Shown here: positions 16,569 through 24,925 of the stretch, piece after piece
Numbering within the stretch: the first letter of the stretch is position 1
Layout of the letters: each line of letters starts with the position of its first letter
Origin: Neomegalonema sp.
GTDB lineage: Bacteria; Pseudomonadota; Alphaproteobacteria; Rhodobacterales; Rhodobacteraceae
Direction: 5' to 3'
DNA length: 64,000 nt
Assembly: GCF_028688855.1 (NCBI RefSeq)
Contig: NZ_JAQTXI010000007.1
Span: 117,009 to 181,008 of the forward strand
The notes under the pieces: model-generated
The model's input: only the letters and a program-made list of their open reading frames with translations
Databases searched by the model: none
What the model was told of the DNA's origin: nothing
Made by a program: the position numbers and the translations under genes

Positions 16569-17966
16569 ATGGATGGAACCGCCCTTTCCGGGGAGGGCGC
16601 AGGCGCCTCCTCATGGCCGGATCATGTGAAGGCCACGATCCTGCTCGGCCTGCCGCTGATCGGGGCGCAGCTGGCTCAGCTGGCGCTGAACGTGGTCAAC
16701 ACCGTGGTTCTGGGGCGTCTCGGGCCCGACGAACTGGCCGCCGCCGTGCTCGGATGGCAGGTCTTCTTCGTGATCTGGATGTTCGGCTCGGGGTTCGGCT
16801 TCGCGATCATGCCTCTGGCGGCCAACGCCATCGGCGCGCGCGATCCCCGGGGCCTGCGGCGCTTCGTGCGGATGGGGCTGTGGATCGGCTTCGCCTATGC
16901 GCTGCTGATGACGCCGCTGCTCTGGCGCGCGGAGGCGATCTTTCTGGCGCTCGGTCAGGATCCCCGGATTTCGGCTCTGGCGGCCGAATATGTGCGGGCG
17001 CTGCAATGGTCGCTGTTTCCGCAGCTGGCGATCATCGCCCTGCGCTCCTTCCTGGGGGCGCTGGAGCGGCCCGGAATCGTGCTTCTGGCGCTGACTCTGG
17101 GCGGCGGGTTGAATCTCTTGCTGAATCTGCTGCTGGTCTTCGGAGGCTTCGGGATTCCGGCCATGGGCATGGCGGGCGCGGGGCTTTCGACCTTCCTCGC
17201 GACCTCCTGCGTGGCGCTGTTTCTGGCGGCCTACGGGGCCTGGACGCCCTCCTTGCGGGTGCATGCGGTCTTCGGGCGCTTCCTGAAGCCCGACGCCGCC
17301 GCCCTGAAGGACGTCTTCCGGCTGGGCTGGCCCATTGGAATCACCGTGGTGGCGGAGGTGGCCCTCTTCAGCGCCACGGCCGTCATGATGGGCTGGGTGG
17401 GGCCGCGCGAGCTGGCGGCTCATGGGGTGGCGCTGCAATACAGCGGCCTCGCCTTCATGATTCCTCTGGGGCTCTCCGCCGCCGCGACGATCCGGGTGGG
17501 GCGCGCCCATGGGCGGGGAGATCCCGAAGGAGTCGCGCGGGCGGCTTCGGCGGCCATGGCGATCGGGTTGGCCTTCGCCTGCCTCTCGGCGCTGACCTTC
17601 CTGACGATTCCCGGGGTTCTGGCGGGGCTCTACCTGGATCTGGATTCTGCCGAGGGCGCCGCCGTCGCGCCTTTCGTGGCGGGCTTTCTGGCGGTGGCGG
17701 CCGTCTTCCAGATCGTGGACAGCGCGCAGGGGCTCTCCAGCGGGGCGCTGCGCGGGCTGAAGGACGCCCGCACGCCGATGCTCATCGCTCTGGCGAGCTA
17801 CTGGGGCCTGGGCGCTCCCGCCGCCTATCTTCTGGCCTTTCCGCTCGGCTGGGGCGGCATCGGCATCTGGTGGGGTCTGGCGATGGGGCTGACCGCCGCC
17901 GCCCTGCTCATGACGCTGCGGCTGGTTCTCCAGATCCGGCGGCTTCCGGCGCGCCGGGGGCTGTAA
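16569..17966 (+). CDS. MATE-family multidrug/Na+ antiporter (NorM-like)
   Basis: 465 residues with two related halves of about six hydrophobic segments each, starting with ILLGLPLIGAQLAQLALNVV and NTVVLGRLGPDELAAAVLGW, a MATE hallmark. The second half contains WPIGITVVAEVALFSATAVM and QGLSSGALRGLKDARTPMLI, also typical. Role: cation-coupled efflux of organic cations or drugs across the inner membrane; substrate unknown. It follows the MFS gene after 78 bp and could be read from the same promoter. Confidence 0.9.
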   Translation: MDGTALSGEGAGASSWPDHVKATILLGLPLIGAQLAQLALNVVNTVVLGRLGPDELAAAVLGWQVFFVIWMFGSGFGFAIMPLAANAIGARDPRGLRRFVRMGLWIGFAYALLMTPLLWRAEAIFLALGQDPRISALAAEYVRALQWSLFPQLAIIALRSFLGALERPGIVLLALTLGGGLNLLLNLLLVFGGFGIPAMGMAGAGLSTFLATSCVALFLAAYGAWTPSLRVHAVFGRFLKPDAAALKDVFRLGWPIGITVVAEVALFSATAVMMGWVGPRELAAHGVALQYSGLAFMIPLGLSAAATIRVGRAHGRGDPEGVARAASAAMAIGLAFACLSALTFLTIPGVLAGLYLDLDSAEGAAVAPFVAGFLAVAAVFQIVDSAQGLSSGALRGLKDARTPMLIALASYWGLGAPAAYLLAFPLGWGGIGIWWGLAMGLTAAALLMTLRLVLQIRRLPARRGL

Positions 17967-18294
17967 GGAACAGGCGGTTATCGCATCGGGCGATAATCAT
18001 GGACGGTTTAAATATTGGACGCTCATGGCCGCCTGGGCCATGCAGGAGAGGAGGGGTTCCGGACCCTGACGCCGCCCCAGGGCGCGTCGAGGACGAAACC
18101 CGCCCCCTTCAGATTCGAGAAGGAAAGCCTCTCCGAATTTCTTCCCCGCCTTCGCCCTGAGGCCCTGAACGGGACGCGCCCTGCGTTCTCCGGCCGAGGC
18201 CTCGCGCCTGTTCGCCTTTTTCTGAAACCCGCCGCCGGGGCCTTCCCGGCGGGGCGGCCGGATTCATCCGCAATTCACCTGAGGACCTCCGCAC
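17967..18294. other. 328-bp intergenic region before the cysK-like gene
   Basis: No gene supported. It contains the TTATCGC-type palindrome listed separately, an AT-rich stretch (GGTTTAAATATTGG, about 18005-18018) that may be promoter core, and further GC-rich sequence without clear coding character. Confidence 0.5.
17978..17996. promoter_or_regulatory. Palindromic operator candidate upstream of the cysK-like operon
   Basis: Perfect dyad TTATCGC-ATCGG-GCGATAA (7-bp arms, 5-bp centre), immediately followed by an AT-rich patch. The size and symmetry suit a dimeric repressor site. The regulator is not identifiable from sequence; a sulfur- or cysteine-responsive regulator is a guess from the downstream genes. 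Confidence 0.45.
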
Positions 18295-19284
18295 ATGGCC
18301 AGAATCCACGCCAGCATCGTCGATCTGATCGGCGGCACGCCCCTGCTGGAGCTGCAGAACTATCGGCGCAAGCGCGGCCTCGGCGCGCGCATCCTCGTCA
18401 AGGTCGAGTATCTGAACCCGGCGGGCAGCGTGAAGGACCGCATCGCCTGGGCGCTCGTCCGCGACGCCGAAGAGCGCGGGTTGCTCAAGCCGGGTGGCAG
18501 GATCGTCGACGTGACCAGCGGCAACACCGGCATCGGACTTGCGGCGGTGGCGGCGGCGCGAGGCTATGGCGCGAAGTTCTACGCCAGCGACAACATCAGC
18601 CCCGACAAGATCCGCCTGCTGGAGCATTTCGGCGCCGAGATCGTCAAGGTCGAGAACAGCTTCTTCCTCGATCCCAACGCCCTGGAGAAGATCACGGAGC
18701 GCATCCGCGCCGAGAATCCCGAGGCCCATTTCACCGATCAGCTCGCCAATCCGGCCAATCCGAAGATCCATTACGAGACCACCGGCCCCGAGATCTGGCG
18801 AGACGCGGATGGCCAGGTGGACGCCTTCGTGGCGGGCGTGGGCACGGGCGGCACGATCTCGGGAGCGGGGCGCTATCTGCGCGAGCGCAATCCCTCGATC
18901 CGGCTCGTGGTCTCGGAGCCGGGGCCTGGCTCTCTGCCCACCGAGGAGGATCCCTATCCCGCCGAAATCGACGGCGTGCACAAGGTCACCGAGGTCGAGG
19001 CCTTCCAGCTTCCCGGCAATTACGACGGCTCGCTCGTGGATGAGGTGATCGCCCTGGAGACCGCCGAAGCCGCCGAAGCCGCGCGGGCTCTGGCGCGCGA
19101 GGAGGGGATCCTCGCGGGAACCTCGGCGGGGGCGACGCTCCACGCCGCGACCCTGCTGGCCCGGCGCCCCGAGTTCGAAGGCAAGACCATCGTGGCCCTG
19201 CTGCCCGACAGCGGCGAACGCTACCTCAACGCCCGCGCCTTCCGGCTCGCCGAGCCGCAGGCCGCCCTTCAGGCGGCGGAGTGA
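18295..19284 (+). CDS. cysK: Cysteine synthase-like PLP enzyme
   Basis: 329 residues, usual OASS length. PLP Lys47 in NPAGSVKDR, the substrate-binding loop TSGNTG (74-79) and the phosphate-binding loop GTGGT (183-187) place it in the cysteine synthase/cystathionine beta-synthase fold family. Odd point: canonical CysK has HKIQGIGAGFIP-like sequence after the EP motif; here the region is SEPGPGSLPTEEDPYPAEID then GVHKVTEVEAFQLPGNYDGS, so the active-site entrance differs. It may be a CysK paralogue with a different acceptor or nucleophile; the symbol is by homology. First gene of a likely five-gene operon with OsmC and an ABC importer (4-bp gap to osmC). Confidence 0.82.
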   Translation: MARIHASIVDLIGGTPLLELQNYRRKRGLGARILVKVEYLNPAGSVKDRIAWALVRDAEERGLLKPGGRIVDVTSGNTGIGLAAVAAARGYGAKFYASDNISPDKIRLLEHFGAEIVKVENSFFLDPNALEKITERIRAENPEAHFTDQLANPANPKIHYETTGPEIWRDADGQVDAFVAGVGTGGTISGAGRYLRERNPSIRLVVSEPGPGSLPTEEDPYPAEIDGVHKVTEVEAFQLPGNYDGSLVDEVIALETAEAAEAARALAREEGILAGTSAGATLHAATLLARRPEFEGKTIVALLPDSGERYLNARAFRLAEPQAALQAAE

Positions 19285-19288
19285 GCCC

Positions 19289-19840
19289 ATGAGCGACCTT
19301 CAGGACTATCTCGTCCAGAAACGCGAGGCCCTCCTCGAGCGCCGCGCCGCCGTGGCGGCGGGCGGGCTCGGCGTCACGCCCTTCACGGCGCAGGCCCGGG
19401 CGGAGGGGCGCAGCGGCGTCCGGCGGATCCGCATCCGCGATCATCAGATCGTCTCGGACAGCCCGCCCTCCTTCGCGGGCTACGACCTCGGGCCGGGCTC
19501 TCCGGAGATCCTGCTCGGCTCTCTGGCGAGCTGCCTGACCCATACCTGGCTCATCCATGCGGCGGATCAGCGGCTGCCTCTCGAGTCCGTCGAGGCGGAG
19601 GCGCGCGGCCGGCTCGACGCCCGCGCCGGAACGCCCGGATTCGAGGATGTCCCCGTCCATCCGCACGAGATCTCCTTCACGGTGCGGGTCCTCTCCTCCG
19701 CAAGCCCCGAGGCGGTGGCCGCCGTCGAGGCGGCGGTGCGCAAGTTCTGTCCGATCCTGAATCTGCTCGGCCGCGCCGTCGAGATCCGCGGCGAGCTGAT
19801 CCATGAAACTCCCGATTCCGTCCGGTCCGACGTGGCCTGA
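19289..19840 (+). CDS. OsmC-family protein
   Basis: 183 residues. The two redox cysteines of the OsmC/Ohr fold are visible: LLGSLASCLTHTWLIHAAD in the first half and VRKFCPILNLLGRAVEI near the end. The family reduces organic hydroperoxides or acts on other thiol-reactive compounds in the cytosol. An N-terminal extension (MSDLQDYLVQKREALLERRA) precedes the fold. It sits 4 bp after the cysteine-synthase-like gene and 27 bp before a Tat-exported binding protein, so its role may be linked to sulfur-compound use rather than general peroxide stress. Confidence 0.85.
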   Translation: MSDLQDYLVQKREALLERRAAVAAGGLGVTPFTAQARAEGRSGVRRIRIRDHQIVSDSPPSFAGYDLGPGSPEILLGSLASCLTHTWLIHAADQRLPLESVEAEARGRLDARAGTPGFEDVPVHPHEISFTVRVLSSASPEAVAAVEAAVRKFCPILNLLGRAVEIRGELIHETPDSVRSDVA

Positions 19841-19867
19841 CCCTGTTCTTCTTCAAGGAATTCCGAC

Positions 19868-20908
19868 ATGTCCGAATCTTCCCCTTCCTCGCGGACTTCG
19901 CGTCGCGGCCTGCTGAAGCTGGCGGGCGGCGCGGCGGGCCTCGGCCTGCTCGGCGCGACGGGCGCGCGCTTCGCTCCGGCCTTCGCCGAAGAGGTCAAGC
20001 CCCTCGCGACCCGCACGCCGATCAAGATCGCCTGGAGCCAGACCGCCGTCTGTCATTCGCCGATCTCGGTGGCTCTGGAGCGCGGCTTCTTCGATCAATA
20101 CAACCTCGACGTGGAGCCGGTCAGCTTCACCGGCTCGACCGATCAGTTCCTTCAGGCCATCGCCACCGGCCACGCCGACGGCGGAATCGGCATGGCCCTG
20201 CGCTGGCTCAAGCCGCTGGAGCAGGGCTTCGACGTGGGCCTGGCCGTCGGCACCCATGGCGGCTGCATGCGGCTGCTGACCACGAAGGGCGGCGGAATCA
20301 CGGATCTCGCCGATCTGAAGGGCAAGAAGGTCGCGGTTTCGGATCAGGCCAGCCCGATCCGCAATTTCTTCGCCATCCGCCTCGCCGAGATCGGAGTCGA
20401 TCCGGACAAGGACGTCGAATGGCTGCAATATCCCGCCGATCTCTTCGCGGAGGCCCTCAAGAAGGGCGAAGTCCACGCCGTGGCGGGCGACGACCCCCAC
20501 GCCTGGCTTCAGCGCGAGAAGGACGACCTGCTGGAGATCGGGACCAATCTCGACGACGAATATCTGAACTCCACCTGCTGCGTGCTCGGCCTGCGCGGGA
20601 GCCTGATCCGCGAACAGCCCGACGTGGCCGCCGCCCTCACCCGCGCCGTGGTCGAGGCTCAGGCCTGGACGGCCGCCAATCCCGACGAATCCGCGCGGAT
20701 CTTCGCGCCGCATATTCCCTCGGGGATTCCGGCGGAGACGGTTTCGGCCATCCTGCGCGAGCACACCCACGGCCATCACTCCACCGGCGAGGCCCTGCGC
20801 CGCGACGTCGAACTCTTCGTGCGCAAGCTGCAGGCGATCAACGTCATCCGGCCCTCGACCAATGTGGAGGCCTTCGCCGCGAAGGTGGTTCCCGATGTCC
20901 TCATCTGA
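19868..20908 (+). CDS. ABC transporter substrate-binding protein, nitrate/sulfonate/taurine class (Tat-exported)
   Basis: 346 residues with a twin-arginine signal (TSRRGLLKLAGGAAGLGLLG, residues 10-29). The mature part follows the NMT1/SsuA-like pattern: IKIAWSQTAVCHSPISVALE, RGFFDQYNLDVEPVSF, LQAIATGHADGGIGM, DLKGKKVAVSDQASPI. The ligand cannot be set; members bind sulfonates, taurine, nitrate or thiamine precursors. Cys residues in the predicted pocket region (QTAVCHSP, NSTCCVLGL) are unusual and worth note. The gene overlaps the permease gene by 14 bp. Confidence 0.87.
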   Translation: MSESSPSSRTSRRGLLKLAGGAAGLGLLGATGARFAPAFAEEVKPLATRTPIKIAWSQTAVCHSPISVALERGFFDQYNLDVEPVSFTGSTDQFLQAIATGHADGGIGMALRWLKPLEQGFDVGLAVGTHGGCMRLLTTKGGGITDLADLKGKKVAVSDQASPIRNFFAIRLAEIGVDPDKDVEWLQYPADLFAEALKKGEVHAVAGDDPHAWLQREKDDLLEIGTNLDDEYLNSTCCVLGLRGSLIREQPDVAAALTRAVVEAQAWTAANPDESARIFAPHIPSGIPAETVSAILREHTHGHHSTGEALRRDVELFVRKLQAINVIRPSTNVEAFAAKVVPDVLI

Positions 20909-21938
20909 CCTTGCGGGCCCGGTCGCGCCGCCGGAAGGAGGCGGCGCCTCCCTCTGGCGGGCGCTCGCCTCCGGAGAGGAGGCGCGGGGCTGGCTCTGGG
21001 CTTCGGCGGCGCTGCTGGGCTGGGCGGTCCTCGCGGCGGCGAGCTTCGGCCTGCCCGACAAGACGGTCGGCTTCGTCGAGCCGCTTTACGCGCGCCAGAC
21101 GAGCGTCGGATTCATCCTCTGGGCTCTGGCGCTGATCGGGGTCGCAGGGGTCTCGACGGTCCATGCGGGGTTGAGGCGGCGATTCCTGCGCGCCGCTCCC
21201 TGGCTGACGGTTCTGGCGGCTTTCTTCGTCTTCTGGGAGATCGCCACCGCCAAGACCGGAACCCTCCCGACGCCCTTCTTCTCGCCGCCCAACTCCCTGG
21301 TGGAGGTCTATCTCGAAGACCACGCCAGGCTGATCGACAGCTTGTCGAACTCCATGCGGCTGCTGGCGGTGGGCTTCCTCTGGGGGGCGGTTCTGGGCTT
21401 CGTCACGGGCGTCTCCATCGGCTGGTCGCAGGTTCTGGGCTACTGGGTGCATCCGGTCCTGCGCTTTCTCGGCCCGGTGCCCTCGACGGCGCTGATGCCT
21501 CTGGCCTTCTTCTTCTTTCCGTCGAGCTTTTCGGCGGCGGTCTTCCTGATCGCTCTGGCGACCTGGTTTCCGGTGACGGTGCTGACCTGGTCGGGCGTGG
21601 CGGGCGTGGACAAGGCCTATTACGACGTGGCCCGCACGCTCGGCGCCAGTCAGCGTTTCCTGATTCTCAAGGTGGCGATTCCCGCCGCTCTGCCGAACGT
21701 CTTCGTCGGGCTCTTCATGGGGCTTTCGGCGAGCTTCTCGGTGCTGGTGGCCGCCGAGATGATGGGCGTGAAATCGGGGCTCGGCTGGTATCTGCAATGG
21801 GCTCAGGGCTGGGCGGCCTATGCCAACATGTATGGCGCGCTGATCGTCATGGCGCTGGTCTTCTCGGGACTGATCACGCTGCTCTTCGCGGTGCGCGACC
21901 GCGCCCTGGCCTGGCAGAAGGGAGTCGTCAGATGGTGA
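20895..21938 (+). CDS. ABC transporter permease, nitrate/sulfonate/taurine class, with N-terminal extension
   Basis: 347 residues; the start at 20895 (MSSSDLAG) lies inside the end of the binding-protein gene, giving the usual coupling. The last 240 residues form a standard permease with the EAA loop GASQRFLILKVAIPAALPNV. The first 100 residues add two extra hydrophobic segments (WASAALLGWAVLAAASFGL and VGFILWALALIGVAGVSTV) not found in typical SsuC/TauC proteins of about 260 residues. It pairs with the ATPase that follows with a 7-bp overlap. Confidence 0.88.
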   Translation: MSSSDLAGPVAPPEGGGASLWRALASGEEARGWLWASAALLGWAVLAAASFGLPDKTVGFVEPLYARQTSVGFILWALALIGVAGVSTVHAGLRRRFLRAAPWLTVLAAFFVFWEIATAKTGTLPTPFFSPPNSLVEVYLEDHARLIDSLSNSMRLLAVGFLWGAVLGFVTGVSIGWSQVLGYWVHPVLRFLGPVPSTALMPLAFFFFPSSFSAAVFLIALATWFPVTVLTWSGVAGVDKAYYDVARTLGASQRFLILKVAIPAALPNVFVGLFMGLSASFSVLVAAEMMGVKSGLGWYLQWAQGWAAYANMYGALIVMALVFSGLITLLFAVRDRALAWQKGVVRW

Positions 21939-22720
21939 GCCTCGCCGCCGTCGAAACGGCCTCTGCGGGGGCCGCCGTCTCCGTCCGGAGCGTCAGCCAT
22001 GGCTTCGACCTCGAGTCCGGCCCGCTTCCGGTGCTGGAGGACGTGCGGCTCGACATCCGGCCCGGCGAATTCGTGGCTTTCCTCGGGCCTTCGGGCTGCG
22101 GGAAATCCACCTTGCTGCGGCTGGTCGCGGGGCTGGATCACCCGAAACAGGGCGAGATCCGCGCGGACGGGCTCCCCGTCGCGGGGCCGGATCCTTCGCG
22201 GGTGGTCGTCTTCCAGGATCCGACGCTCTATCCATGGCGGACGGTCTGGCGCAACGTGGCCCTCGGGCTGGAGGCGCGGGGCCTGCTCAGGCAGGAGAGC
22301 GCCCGCGTCGACGCCGCCCTGCGTCTGGTGGGGCTTCAGGATTTCGCTCAGGCCTATCCGCATCAACTCTCGGGCGGCATGGCGCAAAGGGCCTCTCTGG
22401 CGCGGGCTCTGGTGAACGACCCGAAGATCCTGATCCTCGACGAGCCGCTCGGCAAGCTGGATTCCCTGACGCGCCTCGCCATGCAGACCGAACTGATCGA
22501 GCTCTGGCGCCGCAGCGGCTTCACGGCTCTGCTGGTGACTCATGACGTCGAGGAGGCCTTCTTCCTCGCGCAAAGGGTGATCGTGTTTTCGCCGCGTCCG
22601 GCGCGGATCCTGCGCGAATTCCGCAACGACGCCCCCTATCCCCGCAGGCGCGGAGATCCGGCCCTCGCCGAACAGCGGCGGGCGGCTCTGGCCGAACTCG
22701 GCCTCGACGCCTCCTGGTGA
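21932..22720 (+). CDS. ABC transporter ATP-binding protein (SsuB/TauB class)
   Basis: 262 residues starting MVSLAAVETA inside the permease gene. Walker A GPSGCGKSTLLRLVAGLDHP, Q-loop VVFQDPTLYPWRTVWRNVAL, signature QLSGGMAQRASLARALVNDP, Walker B ILILDEPLGKLDSLTR and switch His in VTHDVEEAFFLAQRVIVFSP. The PWRTVWRNV and DVEEA forms are typical of nitrate/sulfonate/taurine importers. Third gene of the importer; 19 bp before the CopC gene. Confidence 0.93.
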   Translation: MVSLAAVETASAGAAVSVRSVSHGFDLESGPLPVLEDVRLDIRPGEFVAFLGPSGCGKSTLLRLVAGLDHPKQGEIRADGLPVAGPDPSRVVVFQDPTLYPWRTVWRNVALGLEARGLLRQESARVDAALRLVGLQDFAQAYPHQLSGGMAQRASLARALVNDPKILILDEPLGKLDSLTRLAMQTELIELWRRSGFTALLVTHDVEEAFFLAQRVIVFSPRPARILREFRNDAPYPRRRGDPALAEQRRAALAELGLDASW

Positions 22721-22739
22721 GATCCTGAAGGATGATGAC

Positions 22740-23093
22740 ATGAAGATCGGTCTTTCCGCCTTTCTGGCGGCTCTGAGCCTCGCCTCTCCCGCCTTCGCCC
22801 ATGCGCATCTCGACAGCGCGAGTCCGGCGGAAGGCGCGGTCCTGACCTCTCCGCCCGAAGAGATCCTGCTCGCCTTCACCGAGAATCTGGAATTGGCGCT
22901 CAGCGCCGTGACCCTGCGCGATGCGGCGGGCGAGGCTCTGGAGATCCCGGCGCCCGCTCATGACCAGGGCGATCCGCGCAGCCTGCGCGTGGCTCTGCCG
23001 GATCTGGCGCCGGGGGTCTATCGGGTGGAATGGAGCGTGACCTCCGTGGACACTCATGGCTCGCAGGGCGAATTCAGCTTCACGCTGAAATAA
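22740..23093 (+). CDS. copC: CopC-domain periplasmic copper-binding protein
   Basis: 117 residues. Signal peptide residues 1-20 (LSAFLAALSLASPAFAHAHL): cleavage after AFA would leave His as the first mature residue (HAHL), as in CopC where His1 is a Cu(II) ligand. The conserved pattern follows: SASPAEGAVLTSPPEEILLA, LAPGVYRVEWSVTSVDTHG, ending SFTLK. The Met-rich Cu(I) loop of Pseudomonas CopC is absent, so it is a Cu(II)-only type. Followed 7 bp later by the CopD fusion; possibly read through from the importer operon. Confidence 0.9.
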   Translation: MKIGLSAFLAALSLASPAFAHAHLDSASPAEGAVLTSPPEEILLAFTENLELALSAVTLRDAAGEALEIPAPAHDQGDPRSLRVALPDLAPGVYRVEWSVTSVDTHGSQGEFSFTLK

Positions 23094-23100
23094 GCCGCCG

Positions 23101-24840
23101 ATGTCGCTGGAGGAACTGGCGCTCGCCGGGCTGCGCGGCCTGCATCTGGGCGGGCTGGCGGGCGCGGCGGGCGCCTTCGTCGTCGGAGTCCTGGCCGCAG
23201 AAGGCGGCACGCGCGCCAGACTCGCGGCCTGGGCGCGTCCCCTGCTGTGGGCGGCGCTGATCTTCGGGGCGCTCTGGTTCGCCGTTCAGGCGCAGATCCT
23301 GACGCGCAGGGGCTGGCCCGAGGCGCAGCTCCTCATGCTGACCGAAACCGGCTTCGGCCGGATCATGGCCCTGCGGCTGGCTCTGACGGCTCTGGCGCTG
23401 GTTCTCCCGCGCGGAGCCCAGACGGCGATTCTGGCGGCGATTCTGGCGGCCCTCGCGCTTCAGCCCCTCCTCGGCCATGGCGCCGCGACGCCCTGGCTCA
23501 CGACTCTGGCGGGCGCGCTGCATGTTCTGGCGGGGGCGCTCTGGGCGGGAAGCCTGCCCTGGCTCCTCTGGACGCTCCGGCGCGATCCGGAGGCGGGGCT
23601 GAAGGCGGCGCGGCGATTTTCTCCGCTGGGCGTCGGGCTGGTGGCGACGCTGGGTCTGGGCCTCTGGGGGCTCTGGCCCCTGACGGGCGGGATTCCCGGA
23701 ATCCTCGGCACGGATTACGGGCGCGCCTTGCTGATCAAGGCGGGCCTGCTTGCGCTCATGCTGGCTTGCGCCTTCGCCAACGGGATCTGGCTCGCGCCTG
23801 CGGGGCGTCGCCGGCTTCTGAGGCTCAGCCTCTGCGTCGAGGCTCTGGCGGGGATTCTGGTCGTGCTGGTCGCGGCCTGGCTCGCCTTGCAGCCGCCCGG
23901 CCTGCACGACCGGGTGGTCTGGCCTTTCGAGCGCCAGCCGGCTCCCGGCCTCCGGGAGGACGCCTTCCTGCGCGACAGGCTCCTGCGCATGATCCTGCCC
24001 GGGGCGGCGGCGGCGGGGCTGGTTCTGGCGGCTCTGGCGCTGTTGCGCCAGGCGCGCTGGATCGCTCTGGCTCTGCTCCTGACGGCGGGCTTCCTGCTCT
24101 GGCGGACGCCCGTCTTTCCGGCGGCGCCCTTCCTGAGGCCCGCCCTGCCGACCAGCTTCCAGACCGCCGAGACTCGCCGCAATCCGGCTTCGTTGCAGCA
24201 GGGCGAAGCGCTCTATCTGCGCGATTGCGCCTCATGCCATGGCCCGGACGCGCGCGGCGCGGGTCCGCAGGCCACGGGAGATCCCGTCTGGCCGCCCGAT
24301 CTGACGGCGCCCTGGTTCCTGCAGACCCGCGACGGCGACTGGTTCTGGCGCATCCGCCACGGCATGACCAGCCGCGAGGGCGCGCCTTCGATGCCGGGCT
24401 TTCCCGGGCTGTCCGACGCCGAGATCTGGCGCCTTGTGGATCACCTGCGCGGCCGGGCGAGCGCGCGCAGCCTCGATCGCCGGGGAAGCTGGGGGATTCC
24501 GCCTCAGGCGCCCGCCTTGCGGCTGCGCTGCGCGGGAGAATCGCGACGTCTGGACCTTTCGCGTCCTCCGGGAGGCGCCTTGCTCTACTGGGGTTCGGGC
24601 GAGCCGCCTGCGGGCGTCCTGCGGCTTGATCCGGAGGCCTGCGGCGGCCTCGGGCCCGAGATGCGCGCGGCCCTCGCCCTGCTGACCGGGGGCGAGCTTC
24701 CGGCTTCTCCAGAATTCCTCATCGACGGCGAAGGCTTCCTGCGCTGGTTCTGGCCGCAGAGGCCCGAGGTCTCCGCGCTCGCCGGGGCGGCGGAATGGAC
24801 GCGCGCCAATCCGGCGAAGGCCTCCGGAGGGCATCACTAG
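23101..24840 (+). CDS. CopD-cytochrome c fusion protein
   Basis: 579 residues. Residues 1-about 275 are the CopD membrane domain: hydrophobic helices, HVLAGALWAGSLPWLLWTL, RFSPLGVGLVATLGLGLWGL and the signature LGTDYGRALLIKAGLLALML. Further helices run to about 345. Then comes a class I cytochrome c domain with the haem motif CASCH (Cys376, Cys379, His380) and a probable axial Met431 in APSMPGFPGLSDAEI. The last 110 residues (from LRLRCAGESRRLDL to KASGGHH) match nothing I recognise and hold two cysteines and a His-His terminus. CopD normally imports copper with periplasmic CopC; the attached haem domain suggests coupling of copper transfer to electron transfer, perhaps in cytochrome oxidase supply. 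Domain calls are secure, the function is inferred. Confidence 0.87.
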   Translation: MSLEELALAGLRGLHLGGLAGAAGAFVVGVLAAEGGTRARLAAWARPLLWAALIFGALWFAVQAQILTRRGWPEAQLLMLTETGFGRIMALRLALTALALVLPRGAQTAILAAILAALALQPLLGHGAATPWLTTLAGALHVLAGALWAGSLPWLLWTLRRDPEAGLKAARRFSPLGVGLVATLGLGLWGLWPLTGGIPGILGTDYGRALLIKAGLLALMLACAFANGIWLAPAGRRRLLRLSLCVEALAGILVVLVAAWLALQPPGLHDRVVWPFERQPAPGLREDAFLRDRLLRMILPGAAAAGLVLAALALLRQARWIALALLLTAGFLLWRTPVFPAAPFLRPALPTSFQTAETRRNPASLQQGEALYLRDCASCHGPDARGAGPQATGDPVWPPDLTAPWFLQTRDGDWFWRIRHGMTSREGAPSMPGFPGLSDAEIWRLVDHLRGRASARSLDRRGSWGIPPQAPALRLRCAGESRRLDLSRPPGGALLYWGSGEPPAGVLRLDPEACGGLGPEMRAALALLTGGELPASPEFLIDGEGFLRWFWPQRPEVSALAGAAEWTRANPAKASGGHH

Positions 24841-24925
24841 AGCTTCGTGCGGCGCAGATGATCAGAGCCCTTTCGTCCGGCGCGAAAAAGCTTCAGGAGA
24901 AGCGCGCTCCGACGAAGAGGCTTTC

